From: Stenopsyche tienmushanensis | Taxonomy: Eukaryota > Arthropoda > Insecta > Trichoptera > Stenopsychidae | Assembly (NCBI GenBank): GCA_008973525.1 | Contig: WACJ01000007.1 | Location: forward strand, 1,488,001 to 1,552,000 | Length of the DNA stretch: 64,000 nt | Direction of reading: 5' to 3' | Part shown: positions 34,298-45,183 of the stretch, piece after piece | Numbering within the stretch: position 1 is the stretch's first letter | Layout of the letters: each line of letters begins with the position of its first letter | Notes under the pieces: model-generated | Told to the model about the DNA's origin: nothing | What the model saw: only the letters and a program-made list of their open reading frames with translations | Database searches by the model: none | Made by a program: the position numbers and the translations under genes

Positions 34298-34552
34298 TTA
34301 ACCCAAATTTGTCGACTAATTATGATTTGTGATATAATGAATCGATTTTAAGTGTATTGTTTATGTTTACGCAAAGAATTGACCGAATATTGTGTGCTAT
34401 TGACAGCGTTAATTTATTTATGTACAAGCTTTATACACGTTGCGACGGTTCTGACAGATAAGTGGATTTGTACGGTAGATAAGTGGCGGATATTCAAATA
34501 TAGCATCTAAGTGTATGATGATTTAAAATTAGCTCACCACCCAAAGGTTTAA
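34298..34552 (+). mobile_element. R-Z family MITE, short copy with TTAA at both ends
   Basis: TTAA at 34298-34301 and 34549-34552 bound sequence that matches the interior of 25535-26082 (GACCGAATATTGTGTGCTAT; TAGCATCTAAGTGTATGATG). The terminal CCCTTCTG repeats are shortened. It lies directly before the open frame at 34555. Confidence 0.6.
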
Positions 34553-34554
34553 TA

Positions 34555-34755
34555 TTGTTGGTGTTTAGCATTGAAAAACGTTCATTGAGCGTTCCCACGG
34601 AAGCAAATTACGATTTTTTATCTTCCCTAGATGACACTGAAAAAAATCCTCTTGTCTCGAATGTTGAATTGTACAATTATAGTGACTTATTATTTGACCA
34701 CTTATTAAAGAACACGTTAGCCTGGGATACCAAATTTCCATTCAATGATAAATAG
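34555..34755 (+). CDS. Hypothetical open frame, unrecognised
   Basis: A 66-codon frame with balanced composition (FLSSLDDTEKNPLVSNVE in its middle), starting three bases after the TTAA of a MITE and ending in TAG. It has no ATG at its start and no family resemblance. It may be a fragment of a transposon protein or chance. No splice sites are assignable. Confidence 0.2.
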   Translation: MLVFSIEKRSLSVPTEANYDFLSSLDDTEKNPLVSNVELYNYSDLLFDHLLKNTLAWDTKFPFNDK

Positions 34756-34759
34756 TATA

Positions 34760-35814
34760 AACGTGCCATATAATTACTTCTTCCTTCCTTCACAAAATAC
34801 TATCGCAATTTTGTAACGATTCTTGATAATATGCTTAGTCATCTCACCATGGCCAGACGTGTCATCTGCATGACTCCTGCTCGTAGGATATATTTAGTAA
34901 TTTTGTTCAATTCCAATGGTATTATATTTAAGTTTTGGATCTGTGCAATTTCAGGATTTGATGAACATTCAATTTTGATGTCTTTTTAATAATCAGAATT
35001 AATTATATCAAAGATCTATGTTTTGAATCTTTATTAAGAGTTTGCTAGAATTAGTTAGGATTATCCTAAGTGGTGCCATGTATGATAATTTATCAGGAAT
35101 TCCTTTTTTGTAGCGTACTGCGTCGCCGTGAGGAATTCCTGCACTGTTAGGAATTCCCACATTTTACAAGTGAACATTGAGAAAAGACTATATTTAGACG
35201 TTGACGACTCCTGCGGCGAGCAATGCAGTAAATGTCCTTCTGCAAAATGAAAATATTTAGAGTAGATTTGCGAGCAGTCGTCGAGAAGTAAGCAGCTCGT
35301 GATGTCATTCCAAGTCCAGAACGCTCGATGACACAATTACACAAACAGAGCCGTTAAACGACATTTTGGTCTTTTTGAAAAGACCGCCTTCGAGTCGTCT
35401 GCTCTCTTTGTTGTGGTTCTCTGCAGTGATGCTGTCCAAAAGAAATGTACTCGATCAAACGCCCACTCTTCTTAGCTGATCGATTCTGCAGCTCGCCAAT
35501 GACTAAGTTGCTTTAATTTTCTCCGCCGACGCATTCCCGGTGAAAGACCGTGTGCTCAAAGTGGCAAACCAAAACAATAAATTCGCAAGCATTTAAATGC
35601 AATTCGAAGAATCCAAAGCAATTGCGGGGGCTTTCATTGTTAATGGTTTCACTTTCCAGAAGAATAAATTGTATACATCATAGAAGCTGTGCGATAAGTC
35701 TCAACATAAATTTAGCGTTGAGTGAAAAACCAGTCGCAACGTTTGACTTGTCCCTGAGTCGTTTCAGATTTCTGAACCTCCCACTTCTTCATAGGGCACG
35801 GGCGGTTCAGGTTT
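34760..35814. other. No gene seen; GC-richer central part
   Basis: About 35100-35700 is less AT-rich and non-repetitive. A hairpin GGTCTTTTTGAAAAGACC lies near 35370. Minus-strand frames at 35061-35344 and a plus frame at 35550-35819 have no domains. Confidence 0.3.
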
Positions 35815-36000
35815 TATGAATATGGCGTCCGATCACTAGGCGCTTATTCGTCGTATCAGCGATCCGAAAAATGGACCGGTTGGACACACATACCTCTTTT
35901 AGGACATTTTGTGGCATTTTCGATGATAAATGCGTACCCGGGGCCTTTTATGATCCGTAAGATCACGGAAATTCTTCTCAGAATAATCCCTCTTATGTGT
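35815..36000 (+). repeat. Dispersed repeat R1 copy
   Basis: Contains GGCGTCCGATCAC, CGTATCAGCGATCCGAAAAA, TGGACCGGTTGGACACAC and CATTTTCGATGATAAATGCG in family order. Confidence 0.55.
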
Positions 36001-36139
36001 GTTAACTAGTTTTTTTTTTAATTTTAATTTACAAAATCTAGCTGGATTATCTCTCGTGCTCATGCGCACATGGATAATAAATTCATGTTTTGCACTTTGC
36101 TGTGCACTTTTGTTGAGCGGGCTGTCATGCTCCAGAATA

Positions 36140-36350
36140 GTGGGACTAATAAACCGTGTGAGTCAAATGAAGGTTCCCATGTTACTTTGTCTCAGGTGTG
36201 AAGCAATAGACACATGTTTCATTCATGGTTATGAATTAATACAAAAACTCGGCTTGCTGTGAAATATCATCATGGCGCTGTTTTTGTTACATTGTGAGCA
36301 AACGCGGCACTCGTATTGCGCATAGCTTTCCTAGTTTTCAGACAATATGT
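36140..36350 (-). pseudogene. mariner transposase relic
   Basis: Minus-strand codons read QQAEFLY, a stop, FITMNETCVYCFTPETK and a stop. The family pattern is EFLHRFITMDETW..HYTPETK. The catalytic Asp is Asn and the Trp is Cys. The upstream AAAGCTATGCGCAATACGAG block is shared with the relic at 17.78 kb, so both belong to the same DETW-type mariner subfamily. Confidence 0.65.
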
Positions 36351-36359
36351 CATAAACAG

Positions 36360-36450
36360 CAATTGGCGCCCGATCGCGTCCGCTCTGAAAAGCGGACCGG
36401 TTGGGCACATCGATTTACAGCTCGAGTCTGTGGAGGATCCCCATGTTGCT
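36360..36450 (+). repeat. Dispersed repeat R1 scrap
   Basis: GCGCCCGATCGCGTCCGCTC followed by TGAAAAGCGGACCGGTTGGG is the R1 core only. Confidence 0.45.
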
Positions 36451-37085
36451 TTGTCTTTATTCGGTTCTGCATCCTATTTTAGTTGACAATTGGTATAAAT
36501 CTTGACAATCAGACATATCTACCGTCGATTACGAATTTGGTATAAAATTTTAATTGGTTCGCGTACCAAACCAGGTATCCATTGACTGCTCGTCATAAAA
36601 ATGATTTTTCCCAGGCTACGAGTATTATTATTTAAATTGTGACTCGTAACCTTTGTCTTGTGACGACACATCCTGCCCGAGTCTCCAAATATTGTGTTGA
36701 GCGTCGGCAAAAACAAAAAACGACCACGTCGGAACTGACTTGTGCAAAATGTGGCCGCTCGGATGGCAAATTGTTGCGTCACTCGTTGGTCCCTGAGAAG
36801 CAATTTGTGTCGATTAACTAATTGACCCAATTTTGGCCAAAAGTGGTTATTGTCTACCCATCCACCACATCCAGCGATGTGGGGCCGCACCTCATCAACC
36901 TCATCCAACGGCAGGTCGACGCCTTATTTCGCGTTTCGATAATGTATCGGAAGATTGTCGACTTTCAATCTTATTAAAAAACCATCACACATATTAAATT
37001 AGATGGACATGATGATAGCAAAGAGCTTATCGTTTTTTAACATACTGGTATTAGGGTACCGGACGAAAATTTCGTTTTTTAAAAG
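36451..37085. other. Unrecognised open region, no gene assigned
   Basis: About 36519-36908 is open for 129 codons on the minus strand and 36639-36821 for 60 codons on the plus strand. Neither has a recognised domain. The plus frame contains CAKCGR, but no second zinc-binding pair follows. GC content is moderately raised. Confidence 0.3.
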
Positions 37086-37089
37086 AAAT

Positions 37090-37441
37090 CAGCATTCAAT
37101 TTTTTTCTTGGAATGCGTTCCGCGGAAAATCGCACAAAAAAAGGCATGACTTACGATAAAAAAGTGAAGATACGTTCCATGGGTTTTTAAAAAACGCATA
37201 ACTTTGAAACGGCTATAAAAAATATATCTAAAATCGCACAAAAAAAGTAAATAAAAAAACAATAAGGCATTTAAAAAATAACGTTTTTGGTAACATTTAA
37301 AGGACGTTCTTTTTTTATTTCCTTTTTTATCTCCTAAATATCTCGATACGTACTCTTTATGAATAAAAAAATATATTTTAAAAAATCCGCATAACTTCGA
37401 AATCGCACAAAAAAAGTTGCACAAAAAGAAGTTTAAGTGTA
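37090..37441 (+). mobile_element. pogo-like MITE P2
   Basis: Left GCGTTCCGCGGAAAATCGCA, middle CCATGGGTTTTTAAAAAACG and TAACATTTAAAGGACG, right GAAATCGCACAAAAAAAGTT ending GAAGTTTAAGTGTA. The left TACACTT end is lost. No transposase. Confidence 0.65.
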
Positions 37442-37986
37442 CACTGCAAATAATTTAACATTATCTTGCTCTTTCCGATATTCTTCGAGTGAGATTTTTA
37501 TAAAACCACATCATTGTCTTTATACATGAATAGGAAAATATAATTGATATGGTAGCCATAAATGGAGAAATCATAAATAATATCCGATGCGCTTATGACA
37601 CAATATCTGTAGGTAGTGATTAATTGGAATATTAAATCAATCATCATGGATTCAAATCTACAGTAGATGTGGCTGGCGACCACATATTTAAAAACGTGCA
37701 TACGCCACGTAAACCATTTCAAATTAGTTGGCAATAGGCCCATACAAACAACTAAACTCAATTTAATCAACAAATAATAGCTAAAGTTTCATCAATACGA
37801 TCGAATTTCATTATAACGAATAGCAAGGGAATTACATAAATCCTTCGAATAAATTGACGATCTTCTTCGTACTGTAATGGGAAAAATCGAAGAAAGATAC
37901 GTATCAAAAGGAAGATTTTATCGTGGTTGAGGGAATCTACAGCGTCGACCAAAATTATTATACACCTTTAAAGTCTTAATATTCTG
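37442..37986. other. No gene seen
   Basis: AT-rich; the minus frames at 37498-37773 and 37767-37952 are unrecognised. Confidence 0.3.
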
Positions 37987-38290
37987 TCATAAGATTGGCG
38001 AAGTCAATGTATATGCATAGATAAATATTATATAATTTTGAGCTATATAAATATTAAATGTTTGAGTTGGTCCATCTTGGGCCTTTATGACAGCGGCTAT
38101 TCTTTCTGGCATAGAGCTCACTAAGTTGCGGCTCTCTTTATTGGATATTTTATTCCACTCTTGTTGTAAGATGTCTATCAGGCTCTCTTTGGACATTATT
38201 GATGATCCCGGATCTTACGCTTCAATGCATCCCATATATGTTCCATTGGATTTACATTCAGATATTGTGCAGACTAGTCCGGGAGATCTG
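37987..38290 (-). pseudogene. Tc1-type transposase C-terminal relic
   Basis: Two minus-strand frames join into the Tc1 C-terminus. First NPMEHIWDALKRKIRDHQ, containing the NP.E..W catalytic-Glu block of DD34E. Then, one frame over, ESLIDILQQEWNKIS and LVSSMPERIAAVIKAQDGPT, the conserved L...MP.R...VI...G.PT ending. A stop and a frameshift separate them, and the LPDWPAQSPDLNP lead-in is degraded to DLPD-stop-SAQY. The rest of the usual 340-residue protein is absent. Confidence 0.8.
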
Positions 38291-38701
38291 CGCCGTTTTA
38301 TGATTCGGATTGATTTGGGATCGAAAAATGGTGAAATGTATGGAAAAATCCATATGGACAAAATTAATAAAAAGTGTTCTGATTACTGGTGATAGATGAT
38401 TCTGATAGATGGTACAAATAATCCATTTAAGAGTCAATCTAGTTAGCAGTGAGTTTATGTATTTTTTCCCCTTGATCTTGATTTACCATCATCACCTTCT
38501 GCAGTAACTCTATTTCGGTCTGTTCTTTGTATAAATTGTTATATGATGTGGTCATTTTAAATCGTTTAACCCTTTTAATGCCGATTAATAAAACTGTACC
38601 CATGTAAAGAATGCAGAGCCAATTTAAAAAAAAAAGGGAAAAAATAACTTTCTTTTTTTAAATAATTCAAAATTAATGTTGAAAAAGATTACCTGCCACA
38701 G
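38291..38701. other. No gene seen
   Basis: AT-rich sequence between the Tc1 relic and a Tigger element; nothing readable. Confidence 0.3.
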
Positions 38702-39370
38702 ATCTGTTTTTATGCGATAGATACGTTCCACGGGGAGTTGCATATAAAAAATCTACATAAAAACGACTTGAAACTAGATAGAAAATTAAAGGATAGGTTC
38801 CGTTATTTTTAAAAAACGCATAACTTCAAATCTATGTGATGAAATGTACCAAAAATCGCATAAAAAAACTTTGTGAAGATCAATATTTTTTTATGCAGGT
38901 TCGAGATATGAAGACGTGCAATTCTTGAGCTTGTGCTGGAATTTGAAAGCACGTTTAGAATTTGACTCATGTACAATAAATAGATTGACTAGTTTCTTGT
39001 ATAATTTTTACTGTAAGGGGAGCAGGATTTTCTTCCACTCCAATATCGTCGTCTGTTTCTTTGCTGGCGTATAGCATCAAACCAATAATATCATTCAAGG
39101 AAGTATCCTCAAGCAATTCATCGACGTCATTTTGAGTAAAAGTATCAAAGCCTTCTCCACCAAGTTGATTTGCCAAAGTAATGATTTCAAGCTGACAATG
39201 TCGAAGTTTTTATTATTTCGCCATCTTTTATATATTTTTTATGCACATTCGCACAAAAAAAGCTTTGTGCTCTAAAGAAAAATGAGGAAGATGGGTTCCA
39301 TTATTTTTTAAAACTGCATAACTTCAAAATCGCATAAAAAAGATTCGCATAAAAAAAGACCCAAGTCTAT
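38702..39370 (-). mobile_element. Tigger/pogo transposon, deleted (P1 family)
   Basis: Ends CTGTTTTTATGCGATAGATA and GATTCGCATAAAAAAAGACC correspond to those of 1640-2178. The interior encodes the transposase tail at 38967-39215. Shared blocks (CCGTTATTTTTAAAAAACGC; TGATGAAATGTACCAAAAAT) place it in family P1. It is longer than the MITE-like copies, consistent with stepwise internal deletion of one ancestor. Confidence 0.72.
38967..39215 (-). pseudogene. Tigger/pogo-type transposase C-terminal tail
   Basis: The minus frame reads a leader LRHCQLEIITLANQL, then GGEGFDTFTQNDVDELLE and a DDDIGVEE acidic segment. Tigger and Jerky transposases end in such an acidic tail after the DDE domain (..W..L...; ..D...L......LT..ELLEL). 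No catalytic residues are included. The frame is intact over about 80 codons despite the loss of the rest, which hints that this copy is younger than the mariner relics. Confidence 0.6.
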
Positions 39371-39469
39371 ATATGTGGTACCGGTAATGATATTCGTTTT
39401 ATTTTAATGAAGGATATCAATGCTCATACATTTTTAATATATTATTACAAATCCTAATTTCCATTAACC

Positions 39470-39915
39470 AATATTACTTCTCTCTGCCTGTCTGATTTTA
39501 ATGCCTTTGTTATAAAGCATCATGAGCTTTGAACGAAAATAGTTTATAAGTTCATTTTTGACTACGTCGTTAGTTTTGTAATTTTTCGCATCCAAATAAT
39601 GCTGCATAAATCTAAAAAGATCCGACGGAGCGATGTCTGAGGAATAAGAAGGATGTCGAAATGTCTTCCGTCCAAGGCTGTTTATTTTTTCTCGCGTTAT
39701 TTTCTCCGCATATCCGCATCATTATCATGCTGTAAATACACTTTTGCACAGTTTTGCATTTGCTATTTGTCCAGGTTTAATTGTTTTGAAATTAATGATA
39801 CCTCTGCAGTCTCACTATACAGACATTCGCTATCTGATTCTTCGATAGCCATTGATTTTTGCGTCTATGATTGGAGCAAAGTACCCATTTCTCATCGCCA
39901 GTTATGTAGTTAGTT
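39470..39915 (-). pseudogene. mariner transposase relic with all three catalytic regions recognisable
   Basis: Minus-strand pieces in order: YITGDEKWVLCSNHRRKNQW (first catalytic Asp, 39.9-39.8 kb), VYLQHDNDAD (second Asp, family QHDNARPH), and HPSYSSDIAPSDLFRF (third Asp), followed by YLDAKNYKTNDVVKNELINY and LYNKGIKI, the usual C-terminal pattern. A stop and two frame changes separate the parts, and the WWD..G block is deleted. It resembles the irritans-like group by GDEKW and HP.YSPD. It is the most complete mariner in the window but is dead. Confidence 0.85.
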
Positions 39916-41185
39916 TATATTAGTCTCCACACTTTTTCATCTCCACACTTTAACATATCTGGTTCCTCTTATATTATTGAGGCACTTGGACTTCAATTCG
40001 AAAAATATACTTATCTATTAAACAAGAGTTTCATATAATGTTATATAAGAAAGAGCTCTCTCACGATGCGTACGTACGATATATCGTCGTTGGCACTTTG
40101 CGCAAGTATTGCAAATGATGATATATCGCTGTCCGGCACTAAGAGGGTTAATCATATATTGCTAATCGCATAATTGCTATTCCTCTACGAATTGAATATT
40201 TGACAATTTGTTATTATAAATGCTGATTTTTTTGCAAACTGAGTCAATGTTTTCAAACTTTTAGTGTGATACATTAATTGCTTTTTTAAAAAATATTTTT
40301 TATAGGGACACATCTCTCACTATAATCCGTAATATAATTATTTAAGGTTTCCAGTTAGATTAAAGGTATGATTATGATTGGTATGATTATATTTCAGTGT
40401 AATTTATACAGGAATGCTCAATATTTTTGGTTAATGCTGTATAGTTGGGGCGGAATATCACAATCGCAGAATTATTCCATGCGGTATACAATTGGGGAGA
40501 ATATTGATTGATGAAGTGGTCACCATCGCCTGGAATGGCACACGATAATAAAAAAGAAGTTGCATAAAGGATGGCCTGTGGTCATGCTATGATTGGAATT
40601 TTAGATCATCGAGTCCACCGATTGTGTGTGGTATTATTCTCCTCATTGGGATGGTGCAAGCGTCGCACCATTGCTGTTCTTTTGGCATGAAATTTCCATC
40701 CGTCCGCATTATTACAGAATGTGTAATTCGTCATAAATCATGCGTGAGACGTTAGAATGGTTCTATTTTAATGCGATTTACCTAGTAACCGTACCCGTTG
40801 AAAGTTGCTAACCAAAATTAATGTACGCAGCTTTAATTTATAGCTCTTTGTACCATCGGCTTTAACATGCAAACTCCGCGGCATACTTTTCGTTAAAGTT
40901 TACATTGGAAGCGAAACGTAAATGTTTTCACATTCCTCTTCTGCTCTTCAGTCCATTCGATCGTTGGATCAAAGGAAGCTACCGAAGTTTGTGGACAAAT
41001 CCAGAATAAAAACTAGAAGATTTTGCGCAGTTTTTTAGCGCTCATAACTCTTTATAGTCGGTGCCCGCTAGGGCTTGCAATTCACCGTCAAATTTCAATT
41101 ATCAGTAAAACAGTAAAAAAAAACACCTTCAGCTATCGGTTTACCGTTTATTTACTGGTAAATGGAAAAAATAAAATAGAGTCTC
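39916..41185. other. Unique sequence, no gene seen
   Basis: A TCACGATGCGTACGTACGAT..TGTCCGGCACTAAGAGGGTTAAT block near 40060-40152 ends in TTAA and may be another piggyBac-like scrap. About 40440-40980 is non-repetitive, moderately GC-rich and without a coding frame: a candidate conserved non-coding stretch. Confidence 0.35.
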
Positions 41186-41189
41186 GATT

Positions 41190-41460
41190 ATCCGGACTAA
41201 CTGGGGATGGAAGTAGTCCCAGTAGAGAGTTGCACAGAAATTTTCGACCAATTGTAAAATTTAAGCAACCCATCCGATCAGTCTTCCTCGGACAACTTCG
41301 TTTTGTAATGAGAGTTCATAATCGTTCGGTAGGGTGCGAGGCACTCATTCGTAATGTCAGCGATCCCAAAAGCGGACCAGATGGACACAACGACCTTGTG
41401 ACCACTCGGTCCTCTTACGGATTTTTGCAGCATTTTCGAGGATAAATACGTTTCAGAGGC
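41190..41460 (+). repeat. Dispersed repeat R1 copy
   Basis: Contains CAGTCTTCCTCGGACAACTT, GAGAGTTCATAATCGTTCGG, GTCAGCGATCCCAAAAGCGG and the GCAGCATTTTCGAGGATAAA end. The open frame across it (41023-41445) is repeat-derived. Confidence 0.6.
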
Positions 41461-41800
41461 CTTCTTTGATGGAAATAGCCTTCATAACGAAAATACCTTG
41501 GCTTGAAAATTGGCTTTAAGCTAGCTCTTCTTTTAGAACTCTCCCAATCGCAAATCTCTTCGTCGTCTTCTCGATCTTGTTCTTCTGAGGCAGATATTTC
41601 TTTGATTATTTCCTCATCATTCAAAATTTAGAATCCAGGATCGTTTTCAACGCAATTTAACTACTCAGTTACACCTTCTTTACCGCAGTCTTTTTAAAAT
41701 ATTGTTTCATGGTTTTTACGAAGTCGACACATCTAAAGAATTCCAACTATCTGCTGCGATGCAGCGACAATCTTTTAAATCTATTTTCTTATGGAAGCTG
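41415..41800 (-). pseudogene. Tigger/Jerky-type transposase C-terminal relic
   Basis: The minus strand reads KIDLKDCRCIAADSWNSLDV, then stops, then a frame beginning MNDEEIIKEISASEEQDRED. The first part fits the Tigger post-catalytic helix (LKDA.Y..A.SW..V...T...W.K). The second fits the acidic tail that follows it. Stops lie between the two. It is a different lineage from the P1 tail at 39.1 kb. Confidence 0.58.
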
Positions 41801-42174
41801 ATAACTGTTTCTTAATTACTTTCGTCTGACAGCAATAATCGTCCAAGCATCTGATTTCTATGTAAATGTTTGAATGTTTCTATTACATCCCAATTCATCG
41901 ATTATATCACCGACGTGCCATTTGATGGAAAAAAAATACCGTAAACATTTCATCGATCTGGTTTAAACTTTCTATAGATGGTGGGTCTATGGAGTTTTGG
42001 TATTTTTTTACTTCGAGTATGAACTATTTTTCATACCCTTATTTGGTTTTTTTTTCGGGATTTTTTGTTGGGTATTTTTTTCTAATTTAAGTCGAATCCT
42101 TCCTTCTCTACAAATAGCTTCTATGTGTCAATGAAGGTATGTTAACAGAAAGCGTTTCCCTATGAATTTCAAGT
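41801..42174. other. No gene seen
   Basis: AT-rich, with poly-T tracts near 42050; nothing readable. Confidence 0.3.
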
Positions 42175-42494
42175 TCCCTGATACCATATATATGTAAATG
42201 TCATTCGTCGGCAAAATATAGCAAATTGTAAATCGTGTGTTTATATGCCATTTAATCGATAATTTATCGCGCTGGTACACGCACCACAGATTGAAAAGCA
42301 CTGTCATGTTTAAATATATCGATGCAGTGAATTATTTTGTAGGCGTGACTGAAATTTCGTTTTAGTCCATTCACTGGTTTAAGAATTATATCAATTTTAT
42401 GAAAGAAGTAGAGTTTCATGAATTTCTTGCGAAATCGCTGGGATATTATAATCGAGGCGAAATTTAGCGCGGAACACCCGGACTGTTAAGTGTT
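42175..42494 (-). repeat. TTAA-associated repeat family T3 copy
   Basis: Shares TGTAAATGTCATTCGTCGGC, CACGCACCACAGATTGAAAA, TATCGATGCAGTGAATTATT and AATTTCTTGCGAAATCGC with 55834-56231, and the first block with 52826-53000. It ends ACCCGGACTGTTAAGTGT next to the TTAA shared with the T1 MITE at 42495. Confidence 0.55.
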
Positions 42495-42638
42495 TTAACA
42501 CATTCCCATCGGATAGCGCATTGTCTTTCGCTTGAATGCCAATCAATCACATGAGTAAATATGCACGAGTTCGTCTTCCGCGTCTACTGATAGCACCCGA
42601 AAGACGCACATATGCGTAACCCGACGGGAATGTGTTAA
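42495..42638. mobile_element. Complete 144-base TTAA-flanked MITE (family T1)
   Basis: TTAACACATTCCCATCGGAT at the left and ACCCGACGGGAATGTGTTAA at the right form inverted repeats, and the outer TTAA is duplicated. The interior repeats ACGAGTTCGTC and GAAAGACGCACATATGCGT. The ends match those of the larger 22273-23645 element that contains piggyBac coding sequence. This small copy is therefore probably a deletion derivative of a piggyBac-type transposon. Confidence 0.75.
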
Positions 42639-43743
42639 TAATATTTGTTGGCGATATCAACTGCGATGCGTAAGTCCTACGTGACTTTTTTGGCAATTAC
42701 ACTATATTTTATGATGACGCATGTCAATATGTGCTTAGATATCCGTTTAACCCCTTCGAACGTGATTCAATCGGTTTATTTACTCAAAAATCCACCGCGT
42801 TCAAATGCGACCTGTGGACGCAGACTGGCAACATATGGCGAGTCCAGGGTCCGAACGAGTTGAAAATTGACACAGTTCTTCTACAATCGATGCTATTACA
42901 GCAATTGTTTGTATGACACGCCAGGTGATTAATACTCGTGTCCAGGTCATCAGCTCTTGGATGGCTTACCTATTCATCTGTCTTGGTCTGGTGGAACAAC
43001 GGCACTGGTGCGATGTTGAAATGGCCTTATGTCATCTTCATTCAGAATAACCGGCTGAATACCTCCTGTCGCGTTCTTCGAGGACAATGTTTGTAATCAA
43101 ACAATTAACACATCAATATTTAACTTTCGACCTATACGTTATAATACGCTGATAAATTACCATATTGTCTGCGATTTAATTGAATCGACCCACACGTGCC
43201 GAACAAAAATAGCGCCTGACACAACCGTCAAAATAGCACTTCATAAAAGCAAAAATATGTACGCACACTATTTTTATTTTTTGCTTTGAAGACTCCAATG
43301 TGAGTTTATTAACTTATTTTATAATCGCTGGAAAATCGTAAATAGAAATTTTTATCGCTTTTACATATATTATCGATAGTGTCACGTTCAAAAAAATCAT
43401 TCGTCTATCACGTCATTTGCCTTCATATTGCATCTGATATTTGCAAAATATGACTAACAGTACTTTACAGAGTTTACATGACAAAGTACTTTCATGCATT
43501 ATTATTCTGAGCTCTTGGCTCCGTTTGCAGTGGATAAACCCAAAGGTAGACTTATTTTAATAATGGAACATATGGAAGTCTTTTAGTAATGTATAATGAT
43601 AAAAAAGTTTTATTATAATCCAATTTTTTTTCTAGAAGGATAGGCACACTTATGTATATTGTAAAATAAATGTATTAGATCTGGAATAAAATATTGAAAT
43701 AAGTAAGTAGATCTTTGTTTTTAAAGCTAATGAATCATAGTCT
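42639..43743. other. No gene seen
   Basis: Two overlapping plus frames at 42645-42916 share no domain. The rest is AT-rich. No splice-bounded exon. Confidence 0.3.
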
Positions 43744-43825
43744 AAAGTTGCACAGATGCGTGCTCAGCGTCTATCGATAGTACCCGAAAGACGTACATAT
43801 GCGTAACCCGACCGGATTGTGTTAA
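43744..43825. mobile_element. T1 MITE, right half
   Basis: GATAGTACCCGAAAGACGTA..CATATGCGTAACCCGACCGGATTGTGTTAA is the right end of family T1; the left end is missing. Confidence 0.55.
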
Positions 43826-43974
43826 TCTGCGTCTCAACTACATACATACATTATGGTGCAAATATCATCATCTGATGATATATTTCATGCATTCAGCGTT
43901 TTATTGCACATCAATCAGCACTGATTTTTGCAATACATACTAAGTTTTTTTAATGGCTCTTTCTTTCATTATCG

Positions 43975-44340
43975 TTTGAATATTGGACCGACCCAGTCGG
44001 CATAATCCCGCAATAATTTTTTAAAGTAAATTTTAAACAACCCATTCAATAAAGTTTTCTTCGGACATCTTCGTTTTGTAATGAGAGTTCATAATCGTTC
44101 GGTAGAAATGTTCGGGTTTGGCGTCCAATCGCGAGGTGCTCATTCGTAACGTCAGCGGTCCGAAAAGTGGACCGGATGGACTTTGTGGCCATTTCGTCCT
44201 CTTTTAGGGATTTTTGCAGCATTTTCGGGGATAAATACGTTTTTGGGGCCTTCTTTGATATGTATGATCACGGAAGCTCCATCAAAGGCTAAGTTACAGA
44301 GGTGGTTTGCGCCAAATGAAATCGCGAACGAGTCTATGTG
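43975..44340 (+). repeat. Dispersed repeat R1, near full-length copy
   Basis: From the TATTGGACCGACCCAGTCGG block through TTTTCTTCGGACATCTTCGT, CGTCAGCGGTCCGAAAAGTG and GCATTTTCGGGGATAAATAC to AAGGCTAAGTTACAGAGGTG. It is collinear with the reverse copy at 18050-18420. Confidence 0.6.
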
Positions 44341-45120
44341 GCGCGAGCTAAAAGGCTAGGATCTATAAGCATGCCTCGAAGATCGATTGTCTCCCTCTCT
44401 TCCGTGAGCGGAATTCAACTGCCGCATATACGCCAATGTGGTGCATCCGTTAAACGTCTCGCAAAACAAATTGTGTGCATAAACAATGCTTATTTTAATT
44501 TAACAATATTTATGAAGTTGCGCACAATAACTCCCCAAAATTTCATCGCAATAAAATGAATGGTATAGGAACGCATACGGAACAAACGGACAACAGACAT
44601 TCATTTTTTATGTATAGATAGATTAAACTTGACTTACGACGAATATCTATTTCAGCAATGTTTTGCTTGGTTTTCGAACTGATAATTTTTACGATGCACT
44701 TCAAACAACGAATGATTGCCAATTGACAACGTGATTGAAACGTGCATTGCTTATGTATGCTTCTCCAAGATGTATCCATTGTTGTTCCATCTATTTACAC
44801 CCAGTCTCGTTATTTAATAGCCAAGCTGTTAAATGGGTATTTCATGTTTTTGCCATTTGTTTAAAGCTCAAACGGGATTTAATATACAATTTATCAGTAT
44901 CTGATAATATTAAAAAATGATCATCTTATAACCATATTTTCGTGGTCTATTTGGCATGTTGATACCAGGGTATTTAGGCGTTACAGTTAAGGATTACTAG
45001 CTGTTTGGTTTGACGATTATTTATATTGGATGTTTTTATCTGTGCGAGAAAATATGGATTGGAATAGATAAGTGTATATCTTATCTATCAGAAATTGTAA
45101 ATATCGAAAAATTTCAAGTC
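44341..45120. other. No gene seen
   Basis: The plus frame at 44338-44559 and minus frame at 44543-44779 are unrecognised. AT-rich beyond that. Confidence 0.3.
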
Positions 45121-45183
45121 AGTAAGAATGCCGTTAGCGGAATCCACGCACCTGTACAACGTCGATTTCGTGGACATCTTTAG

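Noticed and set aside
35340..35400. Hairpin GGTCTTTTTGAAAAGACC resembling a histone mRNA 3' stem-loop
   Set aside because: The loop and stem bases do not fit the histone consensus, no histone reading frame lies upstream on either strand, and no purine-rich downstream element is clear.
36519..36908. 129-codon minus-strand open frame
   Set aside because: It is long for the region but overlaps an equally open plus frame with a CAKCGR motif. Neither has a second zinc pair or a known domain, so neither is called as a gene.
41023..41445. 140-codon plus-strand open frame
   Set aside because: The second half is the R1 repeat, which occurs about ten times in the window in other frames and orientations, so the frame is repeat-derived.
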